A stretch of DNA of 64,000 bases, from assembly GCF_011064285.1 (NCBI RefSeq), contig NZ_CP049332.1, forward strand, positions 62,001-126,000, in the 5' to 3' direction. Position 1 is the first letter of the stretch, and every line of letters begins with the position of its first letter. Origin of the DNA: Vibrio ziniensis. GTDB lineage: Bacteria > Pseudomonadota > Gammaproteobacteria > Enterobacterales > Vibrionaceae. The notes beneath the pieces were generated by a model that was not told where the DNA came from, made no database searches, and saw nothing but the letters and a program-made list of their open reading frames with translations. This document shows, in pieces, positions 28,201 to 36,455 of the stretch. The position numbers were made by a program, and so were the translations under genes.

Positions 28201-28324
28201 TTTTTCCAGCCCCTGTTGGACCATTAATTAGAAACAATGGTGAAGCACCAAGGCTGGTGAAATCTACCACCTCTTTGCCAGCAAAAGGACCAAATGCCTG
28301 AATCGATAATCGGACTGGGCGCAT
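25283..28324 (-). CDS. sbcC: SbcCD nuclease ATPase subunit SbcC
   Basis: SbcC is the Rad50-like SMC subunit of the SbcCD complex that cuts DNA hairpins and protein-blocked ends. The 1013-residue protein has Walker A NGPTGAGKSS (about 34-43), two long coiled coils (about 180-480 and 540-860), and a zinc hook CPVCG at about 506-510. The ABC signature TLSGGES is near 915 and Walker B LFIDEGFGSLDPES near 950. The length fits the family. sbcD lies directly upstream, with one base between them, so the pair is co-transcribed. Confidence 0.95.
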   Translation of the reverse strand: MRPVRLSIQAFGPFAGKEVVDFTSLGASPLFLINGPTGAGKSSILDAICFALYGETTGSERTGDQMRCDYADAELLTEIEFEFELAGRGYLVTRIPDQETLKKRGEGTTKKTHSATLVELVNGEQKLLANRPNPVAKAMVDLIGLDVKQFRQVMVIPQGKFRELLVANSKEREQIFGQLFQTQIYTQIERALFDKAAGIRKEKDEFDNQIKGALNVVSVASEEELKEEQTKLEPELKQGEQAYQTLQQQLDEAKKLRNLALELKQKFAQKAEIEKAVAEHQSQLAGVELLRQKRVKARKALALDLPFNQWVSATKQFEQTIKSVAEKQQQTSQIKLQFEQNEAVWKQAVHNAQIVPELSQQLYQLEEVGKKYRALDDKQKALIVAQQTFTKTKAEEEELEKQLKALDGEIQAKRAEYEQTSHAVSSLDAKRLSLGNIAEQIKIRQSSDQLSEQQIKLKQNVVVAENAYKEAQQMTANAKREADKLEMIWHTNQAAELAKSLSEGDACPVCGSLEHPHLASFTGDVVTRADVKNARDEQQRRATNELEALKNQQLSLSNLAQLERELSQLLAKIAEQAIPELAQLEQTKVALEKEIQTLSLMQPQVLKSQLETLEGRLLQTKANLEKFIVSTAESKHAVTVLETEVATLREGISSGFENVEQVRSQYVAVKKQIEDVQKAEQTAQQQFAEVQKQLSAIESSLSDALTLQKQWSQEKQVTEKEWLDALSASEFENQEAYLNAKLVESAIAELESSIRQFEDKGASLKTQLESINNELKDQPLPDLEPLEQVLATKQQEVDQALQTYTHLRSRTDSLTQVQQKLTALYAKNEELEKAYQVFGTLSDIATGKTGARVSLHRFVLGVLLDDVLIQASQRLQLMSKGRYLLKRKEERAKGNSGSGLDLMVEDGYTGKWRDVATLSGGESFMAALSLALGLSDVVQSYSGGIRLDTLFIDEGFGSLDPESLDLAIQTLIDLQQGGRTIGIISHVSELKEQISLRLDVEASRTGSSIKLVA

Positions 28325-28325
28325 C

Positions 28326-29462
28326 TTATTCCCCTTGCTTCAATGACTGGATAACCACACTCACGGCTTGTTCTTGTGCTTCGGTTAATGCTTCTTGCTT
28401 AGCTTCAAGGAAGAAATCTTTGAACATGTCCATTTCTCCGCGAGCCAGACGTGCTTTGCCCATTTCCTGATCCACACCAATCAGCATGCCCGGCTTTTCA
28501 AGATGCAGAACATTTGGGTAAACCTTTCGCAGCTTTTCCATTGGGTCGAGAATGGCATGTTTATCTTGCAGGCGAACCAGTAAATAGTCGTGGCTGTTTG
28601 GGTCTGTTTTGCCCTGTTGCAGAATCTGCTCTAACTTGCCTTCCACAATGCGCATATTATGAGGAGCATCAAGCGGAACTTGAGTTGCCGATACAAAGCC
28701 ATCTTTGTTCAGTTCAACCAACGTCATTGCTTTCTTATGATGCTGTTCACTGAAGCTGTACTTCATCAATGAACCTGAATAACGGATGTAATCAGTGCCT
28801 TTCATCTGAGGCTGATGCAAATGACCAAGGGCAACATAATCGAAGGATAAAAAGTGTTCGTGGCTGACTCTGTCTGAGCCCCCGATGGAAAGTGGACGTT
28901 CTGACTCAGATTCAATCGCACCATCAACGAAACAGTGGCTCACAAGCACGTTGCGTTGCGACGATTTAAATTCCTCGACAATTAAGCCACAAAGATGTTG
29001 ATGTGCTTCATCGTGAGTGCTGACGACTGTCTGATAATAGTGGCGCACAAGTTCAGGATCGTTATAAGGCATACCATAAAAAGCAACTTCACCCGCCAGT
29101 TCACTAGTCAGCACAACGGGCTCGAGCATCTGCTTAAAGTCAGCAATGATGTGCAAGCCAGACTGCTTCATCTGCTTAGCAGCAAAGCCTAATCGCTTGG
29201 CTCCGTCGTGGTTGCCCGGTATCACAATCATAGGCACACCAAGCTCACCGCAAATTTGCGTGACAACTTCATCTAACAATTCAATAGCCATCGTCGGTGG
29301 TATGGAGCGATCGTAAACATCACCCGCCAGCACAAGAGCATCCACTGGATTCTGTTTGATGTAATCAACAATTTGAGAGAGAACGTGTCTTTGATCTTCA
29401 AGTAGCGACACGTTATGAAACTGACGGCCAAGGTGCCAATCTGAGGTGTGAAGAAACTTCAT
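28326..29462 (-). CDS. sbcD: SbcCD nuclease subunit SbcD
   Basis: SbcD is the Mre11-like manganese phosphodiesterase of the SbcCD complex. The 378-residue protein has the phosphoesterase motifs in order: HTSDWHLGR at the N-terminus, LVLAGDVYDR, VIPGNHDGAKRLGF, SHCFVDG and ALGHLHQPQ. The ATG at 29462 is chosen because MKFLHTSDWHLG is the family start and an AGGAAAGG site lies just upstream. A longer frame would overlap that site. The following sbcC begins one base after the stop. Confidence 0.94.
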   Translation of the reverse strand: MKFLHTSDWHLGRQFHNVSLLEDQRHVLSQIVDYIKQNPVDALVLAGDVYDRSIPPTMAIELLDEVVTQICGELGVPMIVIPGNHDGAKRLGFAAKQMKQSGLHIIADFKQMLEPVVLTSELAGEVAFYGMPYNDPELVRHYYQTVVSTHDEAHQHLCGLIVEEFKSSQRNVLVSHCFVDGAIESESERPLSIGGSDRVSHEHFLSFDYVALGHLHQPQMKGTDYIRYSGSLMKYSFSEQHHKKAMTLVELNKDGFVSATQVPLDAPHNMRIVEGKLEQILQQGKTDPNSHDYLLVRLQDKHAILDPMEKLRKVYPNVLHLEKPGMLIGVDQEMGKARLARGEMDMFKDFFLEAKQEALTEAQEQAVSVVIQSLKQGE

Positions 29463-29663
29463 GCCTTTCCTGTGCAACGAACACTTTTATAATAGTTGCC
29501 AAATATGATACCCGTTTTATGAGTAAATGCGACGCTGAAAAGGCAAAGAGTGAGTGCTGATACAGGATTCGTTGCCCTTTGTGTTCAATAAGTAACACCT
29601 AAGGGCAACAAGCCAACTGATTTGTTTGTTAAGCTCTGTTTAATGAGCTTGTTTGTTTTGCGT

Positions 29664-30644
29664 TTAAGCTCTGACTTTTAAACGACGAGGAACCAACTCA
29701 ACACCCGCCTGATAACGCTTCGCTGACGCATTAAGTGCAAGCGCTAAAGCGCTATCAGCAATCACTTCAAATTGTTGCGGTAATGAATTGATTTTGATTG
29801 GCAAGAAATCCAACAAGCGGTTGTCACCAAACGTTGCTAAACGAATGTTCTTTAAAAGATCAGGATGTTCCATCAGCACATCTAAAATACCTTCCAACAA
29901 GGTATAAGAGGTTGCCACAATCGCATCTGGCAGACGTTCCTTTTTCACCCACTGTTCAAACACACGGCGGCCTTCTTCACGGTTAAAGTGTTCGCCGTAA
30001 CCCAGCATAAATTGGCGTTGGTTTGATTTCGCAGCAGACTCAAAACCAAGTTGACGCTCTTGAGAAATGTTCAGCTCAGGTAATGCACCAATCAACCCTA
30101 CCGTTTTCACATCTTCTGTTAATAGCGAGGACGTGAGGTCATAAGCTGCCCCGTAATCTTCACTGATCACGCAGGCAAAATATTCGTCATCTAACGGACG
30201 GTCAATCGCAATAACCGGAGTACCTAAGTTTTGCATTTTTAGGTAATACTCACTGGCATTTGGAATCGAGCTCGCTACAAAAAGCGCATCGATACGACGT
30301 GACACTAGTGCCTCTGCTGCACTGATTTCAGTTTCAGGATCATCATCAGAACAGGCAATCAAAATCTGGTAACCCGCTTGTCGAGAATTTTGCTCGATAA
30401 GCTTAGCTAATCTGGCGTAACTGGTGTTCTCTAAATCTGGAATGATCAAACCAAACGAACGACTATTCCCCGCTCTTAATGCCGATGCCGCATGATCTGG
30501 TCGATAGTTGTATTCATTGACCACAGCCATGACTTTCTGCTGAGTCTTTTCGCTAATGCGGTACTTTTGGGCTTTTCCATTGATCACATAGCTTGCAGTC
30601 GTTTTCGAAACTCCAGCTAATTTCGCGATTTCATCTAGTGTCAT
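29664..30644 (-). CDS. cra: Catabolite repressor/activator Cra (FruR)
   Basis: Cra is a LacI-type regulator that releases DNA on binding fructose phosphates. The 326-residue protein begins with the LacI helix-turn-helix MTLDEIAKLAGVSKTTASYVINGK and continues with YRISEKTQQKVMAVV and YNYRPDHAASALRAG, as in E. coli Cra. A periplasmic-binding-protein-like effector domain follows. It is transcribed divergently from fruBKA, and the three Cra boxes in the gap indicate control of the fru operon and probably of its own gene. Confidence 0.93.
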   Translation of the reverse strand: MTLDEIAKLAGVSKTTASYVINGKAQKYRISEKTQQKVMAVVNEYNYRPDHAASALRAGNSRSFGLIIPDLENTSYARLAKLIEQNSRQAGYQILIACSDDDPETEISAAEALVSRRIDALFVASSIPNASEYYLKMQNLGTPVIAIDRPLDDEYFACVISEDYGAAYDLTSSLLTEDVKTVGLIGALPELNISQERQLGFESAAKSNQRQFMLGYGEHFNREEGRRVFEQWVKKERLPDAIVATSYTLLEGILDVLMEHPDLLKNIRLATFGDNRLLDFLPIKINSLPQQFEVIADSALALALNASAKRYQAGVELVPRRLKVRA

Positions 30645-30715
30645 ATCAACTGCTCTATTTATGTGCGTCGGATCATAGAAACAATTTTTCGATCCTCATT
30701 GGAGTTGAATTATAC

Positions 30716-30731
30716 GCTGAATCGATTCAGT
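30716..30731. promoter_or_regulatory. Cra (FruR) operator 1
   Basis: GCTGAATCGATTCAGT is a near-perfect palindrome matching the Cra consensus (GCTGAAnCGnTTCAGC type). It is nearest to the cra start, 72 bases upstream. Confidence 0.85.
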
Positions 30732-30737
30732 ATAAAA

Positions 30738-30753
30738 GCTGAAAGGATTCAGC
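30738..30753. promoter_or_regulatory. Cra (FruR) operator 2
   Basis: GCTGAAAGGATTCAGC has perfect GCTGAA/TTCAGC arms. Its centre is 22 bases from that of operator 1, which would place two dimers on nearly the same DNA face. Confidence 0.85.
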
Positions 30754-30871
30754 AAAGTTGGGAATTGATACCAATGTCAATGTTTACGGTAATTTCTCAA
30801 TAATCAGTAGACGTTACAAGTGACTATTTGAAAACCATTTGGCAACTTTGCTGAATTTTTTTGGACTAAAC

Positions 30872-30887
30872 GCTGAATCGTTTCAGC
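30872..30887. promoter_or_regulatory. Cra (FruR) operator 3
   Basis: GCTGAATCGTTTCAGC is an almost exact consensus site, 80 bases upstream of the fruB start. A single half-site, GCTGAA, lies at 30850-30855. Its position suits repression of fruBKA. Confidence 0.88.
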
Positions 30888-30967
30888 TAATGTTAGATAA
30901 AAGTTAACTACAATAAAAAAGAATTAAAAATAATCTTGTCGAACTACGACAAAAGAAGGGGCAAACA

Positions 30968-32107
30968 ATGCTGCAATTAACTACTCAAAACATTCAACTT
31001 GCTCAAGCTCACGCTAATAAGTTGGACGCTATTCGCGCTATCGCTGCCGACCTCACTCAAAAAGGCTTAGTCGATAGTGGCTATGTTGAAGGAATGCTGA
31101 ACCGTGAAGCTCAAAACTCTACGTTTTTGGGTAACGGTATCGCAATTCCTCATGGCACCACAGACACACGCGATCTCGTTAAACAAACAGGCGTTGCGGT
31201 TCACCACTTCCCTAACGGTGTGAACTGGGGCGACGACACCACGGTTTATGTTGCGATAGGTATCGCGGCGAAATCTGATGAGCACCTTGGCATTCTAAAG
31301 CAACTGACAAAAGTGCTTTCTGCTGATGGTGTAGAAGAGAAACTGAAACAAGCTAAATCGGCGAATGACATCATTGCTCTGCTCAATGGTGAAGTTCAGT
31401 TCGAAGCGGATTTCGATGCTTCACTTATCCAACTGCTATTCCCTGCAAGTGACATGGTGCAAATGAGCGCTGTTGCTGGGGGTCTATTAAAAAATACAGG
31501 CTGTGCGGATTCTGAATTCGTTGCGGATTTAGTCACTAAAAAACCTACTCATCTAGGCAAAGGCCTATGGGTAGTGAGCAGCGATAAAGCAGTGAAACGT
31601 ACAGGCATGTCTTTCGTTTCAACAGCAAATCATTGTGAATACGAAGGTCTGCCAGTGAAAGCACTTGTTGCCTTTGCTGCTTGCAACAATGCACACCAAA
31701 ACATGCTTAACACGCTGTCGCAAAAAGTATTCGCTGGCGAACAAGAAGCATTTTTGAAAGCTAATGTGGATCAACTGCTTGCTCTATTCAGTAACGAAGT
31801 GCAAGAAGAAGCGCCTGCTGAATCTGCGGGTGAAAATGTTGCGGTATTTAAGATCAAAAACTCTCACGGTTTGCATGCTCGTCCAGGCGCTATGTTGGTT
31901 GCTGAAGCGAAGAAATTTGAATCAGCTATTAAGGTTTCAAACCTTGATGGTGATGGAAAATCTGTCAACGCTAAGAGCTTGATGAAAGTGATCGCATTAG
32001 GCGTTAAGCACGGTCATCAGCTTCAGTTCACTGCCGAAGGTCCTGACGCTGCAAAAGCACTGGAATCTATCGGCGCTGCGATCAACGCAGGTCTAGGTGA
32101 AGGTTAA
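30968..32107 (+). CDS. fruB: Fructose PTS diphosphoryl transfer protein FruB (EIIA-HPr)
   Basis: FruB carries phosphate to the fructose permease FruA. The 379-residue protein has an N-terminal fructose EIIA domain, with the phosphorylated histidine near residue 62 in GIAIPHGTTDT. A second, linker-like middle domain follows, and a C-terminal HPr-like (FPr) domain has its active histidine near residue 303 in NSHGLHARPGAML. A GAAGGGG ribosome site precedes the ATG. The domain order and length match enterobacterial FruB. fruK follows after 10 bases. Confidence 0.94.
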   Translation: MLQLTTQNIQLAQAHANKLDAIRAIAADLTQKGLVDSGYVEGMLNREAQNSTFLGNGIAIPHGTTDTRDLVKQTGVAVHHFPNGVNWGDDTTVYVAIGIAAKSDEHLGILKQLTKVLSADGVEEKLKQAKSANDIIALLNGEVQFEADFDASLIQLLFPASDMVQMSAVAGGLLKNTGCADSEFVADLVTKKPTHLGKGLWVVSSDKAVKRTGMSFVSTANHCEYEGLPVKALVAFAACNNAHQNMLNTLSQKVFAGEQEAFLKANVDQLLALFSNEVQEEAPAESAGENVAVFKIKNSHGLHARPGAMLVAEAKKFESAIKVSNLDGDGKSVNAKSLMKVIALGVKHGHQLQFTAEGPDAAKALESIGAAINAGLGEG

Positions 32108-32117
32108 GGAGCGACTT

Positions 32118-33080
32118 ATGACAACCAAAAAAGTCGTTACCGTAACTCTGAATCCGGCGCTCGATTTAACTGGCAGCTTAGAGACGCTGAACGTGGGTAC
32201 TGTGAGCCTTGTTAAGAAAGGTTCACTTCATGCAGCGGGTAAAGGTGTCAACGTAGCAAAAGTGCTGAGCGACCTTGGCGCAGAGGTGACTGTTACGGGC
32301 TTCCTTGGTAAAGACAACCAAGAGATGTTCTGCCAACTGTTTGAAGAGATGGGTGCGCGCGATGAGTTCATCCGCATTCAGGGTTCAACCCGCATCAACG
32401 TTAAACTTGTTGAAGCTAACGGTGAAGTAAGTGACATCAATTTCCCTGGAATCAATGTTACTGAGCAAGATATTGCTGCGTTTGAAGCGACACTACTTCG
32501 TCTTGCGCAAGACCATGATTATTTCGTGCTAGCTGGAAGCTTACCAACGGGTGTTTCTCCAAGCTTATGCGCGTCTTGGATAGAAAAGCTGCATTCACTT
32601 GGTAAACGCGTTCTGTTTGATAGCAGCCGCGATGCCCTTGCAGCAGGCTTAAATGCTCATCCTTGGCTGATTAAGCCAAACGATGAAGAACTATCTCAGT
32701 TTGTTGGTCGTGAGTTAGCAACGCCTCAAGAGTGTCGTTCAGCTGCGGCGCAACTGGCTGAGAAAGGTATCGAGAACATCGTTGTCTCAATGGGAGCCAA
32801 CGGAACCATGTGGCTAAACCAAGGCCAATGGCTTCATGCAAAACCACCGCGTATGGAAGTTGTTAGTACCGTCGGTGCTGGTGACACCCTAGTTGCTGGT
32901 CTTTGCTGGGGACATATGCAAAACATGGACAAAGAATCTTTAATCACATTCGCAACAGCCCTGTCTGCCCTAGCGGTGACTCAGGTTGGTGTGGGTGTGA
33001 CTTCAGAAACTCAATTAACCACCCTACAAAAAGAAATCCAATTACAACCAGTTGATACTTTTACAGTATCTAACGATTAA
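32118..33080 (+). CDS. fruK: 1-phosphofructokinase FruK
   Basis: FruK phosphorylates fructose 1-phosphate to fructose 1,6-bisphosphate with ATP. The 320-residue PfkB-family protein starts VVTVTLNPALDLTG and contains GKGVNVAKVLSDLG near the substrate site. The C-terminal signature is VSTVGAGDTLVAGLCWG, with the catalytic aspartate in GAGD. The ATG at 32118 follows TAAGGAG; a frame beginning inside fruB at 32097 adds residues without support. It lies in the fruBKA operon. Confidence 0.95.
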   Translation: MTTKKVVTVTLNPALDLTGSLETLNVGTVSLVKKGSLHAAGKGVNVAKVLSDLGAEVTVTGFLGKDNQEMFCQLFEEMGARDEFIRIQGSTRINVKLVEANGEVSDINFPGINVTEQDIAAFEATLLRLAQDHDYFVLAGSLPTGVSPSLCASWIEKLHSLGKRVLFDSSRDALAAGLNAHPWLIKPNDEELSQFVGRELATPQECRSAAAQLAEKGIENIVVSMGANGTMWLNQGQWLHAKPPRMEVVSTVGAGDTLVAGLCWGHMQNMDKESLITFATALSALAVTQVGVGVTSETQLTTLQKEIQLQPVDTFTVSND

Positions 33081-33097
33081 GGACAGAAGGTCGTACT

Positions 33098-34840
33098 ATG
33101 AATATTGCTATTATCACTGCATGCCCTAGCGGCGTTGCAAACAGCATTATCGCTGCCGGACTACTTGAACAAGCGGCTAAATCGCTGAACTGGACTTCCG
33201 TTGTGGAATGTCACTCTTCTGTGATTGAAGGCTACACGCTGACTGATTCAGACATCAGCGGTGCTGAGGTAGTTATCGTTGCAGCCAATACACCTGTTGA
33301 TACCACTCGCTTTGTGGGCAAAAAAGTTTACCAAAGCGACATTTCGGCTTGCACAAGTAACCCAACAGCGTACTTGAAAGCTGCTGTTGAACAAGCATCA
33401 GAGCTTAGTGCAAACGCAGCAACCACTTACCAAGCACCAGCGGCTCCAGTAGCTAGCGCGAAGAAGATCGTTGCGATTACTGCTTGCCCAACAGGTGTTG
33501 CACACACTTTCATGGCAGCTGAAGCGTTGGAAGAAACCGGTGCTCGTCTTGGTCACAAAGTAAAAGTAGAAACTCGTGGCTCTGTTGGTGCTAAAAACCA
33601 ACTGACTGCTCAAGAAATTGCTGATGCAGATCTTGTCATCATCGCTGCTGATATCGACGTTCCACTTGATCGTTTCAACGGCAAAAAACTGTACAAAACC
33701 AGTACGGGTCTTGCGCTGAAGAAAACAGAACAAGAGATCAACAACGCATTCGAGAAAGCAACGGTTTACACCCAAGCCGAAGCTTCGAAGAGCGCAGAAA
33801 CCACTGGCGAGAAAAAAGGTGTGTACAAGCACCTAATGACGGGTGTTTCACACATGCTTCCAGTGGTGGTTGCAGGTGGTTTAATCATCGCACTTTCTTT
33901 CGTATTCGGTATCGAAGCGTTTAAAGAACAAGGCACTCTAGCGGCTGCGTTGATGACTATCGGTGGTGGCTCAGCATTCGCTCTTATGATCCCTGTTCTT
34001 GCTGGCTTTATCGCGTTCTCAATCGCTGACCGTCCTGGACTTGCACCGGGCTTAATCGGCGGTATGTTAGCAAGCTCTACTGGCGCAGGTTTCCTTGGTG
34101 GTATCGTTGCGGGTTTCTTAGCGGGTTACAGCGCAAAATTCCTTGCAGATAAAGTATCGTTGCCTCAGTCAATGGAAGCACTGAAACCGATTCTTATCAT
34201 TCCATTCTTTGCTAGTTTAATCACTGGATTAGTGATGATCTACATCGTGGGTGGTCCTGTATCAAGCATCATGACTGCGATGACAACATTCCTTAATGAC
34301 ATGGGTTCAGCAAACGCAGTACTGCTTGGTATCATTCTAGGCGCAATGATGTGTTTCGACCTTGGTGGCCCTGTAAACAAAGCAGCATATACATTCGGTG
34401 TTGGTCTATTAGCTTCTCAAACTTACGCTCCAATGGCAGCTATCATGGCAGCAGGTATGGTTCCAGCTCTAGGTATGGGTCTAGCAACTTTCCTTGCTAA
34501 AGATAAGTTTGAACCAAATGAGCGTGAAGCAGGTAAAGCATCATTCGTTCTTGGTCTATGCTTCATCTCTGAAGGTGCAATCCCATTTGCTGCGAAAGAT
34601 CCAATGCGTGTTATCCCAGCATGTATGGCAGGTGGTGCTTTAACTGGTGCTCTATCCATGCTGTTCGGTGCGAAACTAATGGCTCCACACGGCGGTCTGT
34701 TTGTACTAGCAATCCCAGGAGCTATTACTCCAGTATTTATGTACCTAGTAGCTATCGCAGCAGGTACAGCGGTAACTGGTTTCGGCTACGCATTCTTTAA
34801 AGCACGCGCAACTGCGAAATCTGCGGTTACTGCATCTTAA
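33098..34840 (+). CDS. fruA: Fructose PTS permease FruA (EIIB'-EIIB-EIIC)
   Basis: FruA imports fructose and phosphorylates it at C-1. The 580-residue protein has two tandem EIIB-like domains: the first begins MNIAIITACPSGVANS with a cysteine at residue 9, and the second has ITACPTGVAHTFMAAEALEE with the phosphorylated cysteine near residue 130. A large EIIC membrane domain follows from about residue 245, with DRPGLAPGLIGGMLA and FISEGAIPFAAKDP motifs of the fructose family. It closes the operon, and two terminators follow. The first EIIB' usually does not take part in catalysis, although its cysteine is kept here. Confidence 0.94.
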   Translation: MNIAIITACPSGVANSIIAAGLLEQAAKSLNWTSVVECHSSVIEGYTLTDSDISGAEVVIVAANTPVDTTRFVGKKVYQSDISACTSNPTAYLKAAVEQASELSANAATTYQAPAAPVASAKKIVAITACPTGVAHTFMAAEALEETGARLGHKVKVETRGSVGAKNQLTAQEIADADLVIIAADIDVPLDRFNGKKLYKTSTGLALKKTEQEINNAFEKATVYTQAEASKSAETTGEKKGVYKHLMTGVSHMLPVVVAGGLIIALSFVFGIEAFKEQGTLAAALMTIGGGSAFALMIPVLAGFIAFSIADRPGLAPGLIGGMLASSTGAGFLGGIVAGFLAGYSAKFLADKVSLPQSMEALKPILIIPFFASLITGLVMIYIVGGPVSSIMTAMTTFLNDMGSANAVLLGIILGAMMCFDLGGPVNKAAYTFGVGLLASQTYAPMAAIMAAGMVPALGMGLATFLAKDKFEPNEREAGKASFVLGLCFISEGAIPFAAKDPMRVIPACMAGGALTGALSMLFGAKLMAPHGGLFVLAIPGAITPVFMYLVAIAAGTAVTGFGYAFFKARATAKSAVTAS

Positions 34841-34851
34841 GATAAAAAAAG

Positions 34852-34880
34852 AGGAGCTAAGCCTTTACTTGGCTCCTTTC
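34852..34880 (+). terminator. First terminator after fruA
   Basis: AGGAGCTAAG / CTTGGCTCCT form a 10-bp stem with one G-U pair and a 6-base loop, followed by TTC. Confidence 0.7.
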
Positions 34881-34912
34881 TAATTCCAAGTCTTTGCCCC
34901 CCTTAGGCTATT

Positions 34913-34941
34913 GCCAGTGACACCTCTCACTGGCTTTTTTA
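34913..34941 (+). terminator. Second terminator after fruA
   Basis: GCCAGTGA / TCACTGGC form a perfect 8-bp stem with a 6-base loop, followed by a run of six T. It lies 36 bases after the first hairpin, giving a tandem stop for the fru operon. Confidence 0.85.
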
Positions 34942-35057
34942 TTTTGGCTTAAACGAGAAAAACGTTAAGTTTATGTCTGCCCATTGACCAACTATTTTTG
35001 TTGGCTAATCATGGGGTTAAAGCTTTGCCCAAAATGCGCCAATACATCGAGGATTAT

Positions 35058-35654
35058 ATGGATATAGCTGTACTCACGTTTGATGGATTCAATGAATTGG
35101 ATTCGTTTATCGCTTCAAGCATCCTGAACCGAATGAAACAATATGGTTGGAATGTTCAAATTACCTGCCCCTCAGGATTTGTTACTTCAATGAATGGCGT
35201 TCGAATTGAAGCACAACAGCCGTTAGAATTTGCTAATCGAGCGGATGCAGTGCTCTTCGGCAGTGGCATATTCACACGAGATATCGCTAAGGACCAATCC
35301 ATTTTGTCTCGCCTTTCACTCGATCCAAACACTCAAATTATTGGCGCTCAATGCTCTGGAACATTACTACTTTCGGCTTTAGATTTGATTAACGATGTTC
35401 CAGCCTGTACGGATTTAACCACTAAACCTTGGGTGCAGGAAATGGGAGTTGAAGTTCTCGAACAGCCATTTTTTGCAAAAGGTAATGTTGCTACCTCTGG
35501 TGGATGTTTATCCTCTCAATATCTAGCAGCTTGGGTAATCTGGAAATTGTCCGGTCGAGATCATGCAGAAAAAGCCATTCACTACGTTGCTCCCGTTGGA
35601 GAGAAAGAGTTGACGGTGGAGCACTGCATGTCAGTACTTAAGAACTATATTTAG
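35058..35654 (+). CDS. DJ-1/PfpI-superfamily protein
   Basis: This 198-residue protein belongs to the DJ-1/PfpI (glutamine amidotransferase-like) superfamily. It starts MDIAVLTFDGFNELD, with the family's early acidic residue, and has the nucleophile-elbow cysteine C99 in IGAQCSGTLLL. An SGGCLSSQYLAAW segment lies near the end. Members range from glyoxalases to amidases and transcription-factor domains; the role here cannot be read. The ATG at 35058 has a CGAGGA site. A frame from 34998 has weaker support. It stands alone, behind the fru terminators. Confidence 0.75.
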   Translation: MDIAVLTFDGFNELDSFIASSILNRMKQYGWNVQITCPSGFVTSMNGVRIEAQQPLEFANRADAVLFGSGIFTRDIAKDQSILSRLSLDPNTQIIGAQCSGTLLLSALDLINDVPACTDLTTKPWVQEMGVEVLEQPFFAKGNVATSGGCLSSQYLAAWVIWKLSGRDHAEKAIHYVAPVGEKELTVEHCMSVLKNYI

Positions 35655-35714
35655 GCCGTTCATTTTTTACAGGATTGATAACGTTATAAGCCGCAGATAG
35701 ACAAGGAGTCACTT

Positions 35715-36368
35715 TTGTTCAAGCTTTATTACTACCCGAACAACGCAAGCCTAGCGCCTCATTTTTTGCTCCACCACCTGAAAGCTGATTATGAGTTAAT
35801 CTTGGTAGACAAAAAGGCGAATTCTCAGAAATCAGCTGAGTATCTCAAGTTGAACCCTGCTGGTCGTATTCCAACATTGGTTGTTGATGGCCAATCTATA
35901 TTCGAGAGCCCAGCGATATGCATGCATATCTGCGAATTACATCCTCAATCTGGTTTAATGCCAGTAATAGGAGATCCCAAACGCCCATTGTTTTTTCAGT
36001 GGCTCGCTTACTTAAACAACACACTTCAAGCTGAATTGATGGTTCGTTATTATCCACAACGACATACCAATGAAGAATCGACCATTCCGAATGTGGTCGC
36101 AGCGCAAGATGAACGAATTGCTGAAGCGCTCTCCATCATTAATGACCAACTTAAACACAACAAGTATTTGCTAGGCAATACACTTTCAGCGTGTGATTAC
36201 TTCTTGTTTATGCTTGCTGAATGGTCACTACCAATAGAAAAATCACCACTAACTTTCAAGCATTTAGCTGCATATTTAAAGCGCCTATGCGACAACCCAA
36301 CGGTTAAAGATGTGTGTGAAATTGAAGGTATGGATCTCGCACCCTTTAAAACGTATGTGCAAAATTAG
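35715..36368 (+). CDS. Glutathione S-transferase family protein
   Basis: This 217-residue protein has the GST layout. The N-terminal thioredoxin-like domain begins FKLYYYPNNASLAPHFLLHHL and contains LNPAGRIPTLVVDG and the ES of IFESPAICMHICE that binds glutathione. The all-helical C-terminal domain includes NKYLLGNTLSACDYFLFML. The start is a TTG directly after an AAGGAG site, with no ATG in range. The substrate is not known. It is close to the beta/theta bacterial group, judging from the NASLAP segment. Confidence 0.83.
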   Translation: MFKLYYYPNNASLAPHFLLHHLKADYELILVDKKANSQKSAEYLKLNPAGRIPTLVVDGQSIFESPAICMHICELHPQSGLMPVIGDPKRPLFFQWLAYLNNTLQAELMVRYYPQRHTNEESTIPNVVAAQDERIAEALSIINDQLKHNKYLLGNTLSACDYFLFMLAEWSLPIEKSPLTFKHLAAYLKRLCDNPTVKDVCEIEGMDLAPFKTYVQN

Positions 36369-36413
36369 CTGTTCACTATAACCGTACTAAACACGGCCAG
36401 TGCCCCCCAAAAG

Positions 36414-36438
36414 AAAAGCCAGCGGATGCTGGCTTTTT
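36414..36438. terminator. Terminator between the GST and the lipoprotein gene
   Basis: A perfect 10-bp stem (AAAAGCCAGC / GCTGGCTTTT) with a 4-base loop and T run serves the + strand GST gene. The A-rich left flank also lets it serve the minus strand. Confidence 0.88.
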
Positions 36439-36455
36439 CTATTAACTAATCAAGA

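Noticed and set aside
33398..33832. 144-residue frame opposite fruA
   Set aside because: Antisense to the EIIB domains of fruA; cysteine- and phenylalanine-rich shadow composition, no start signals.
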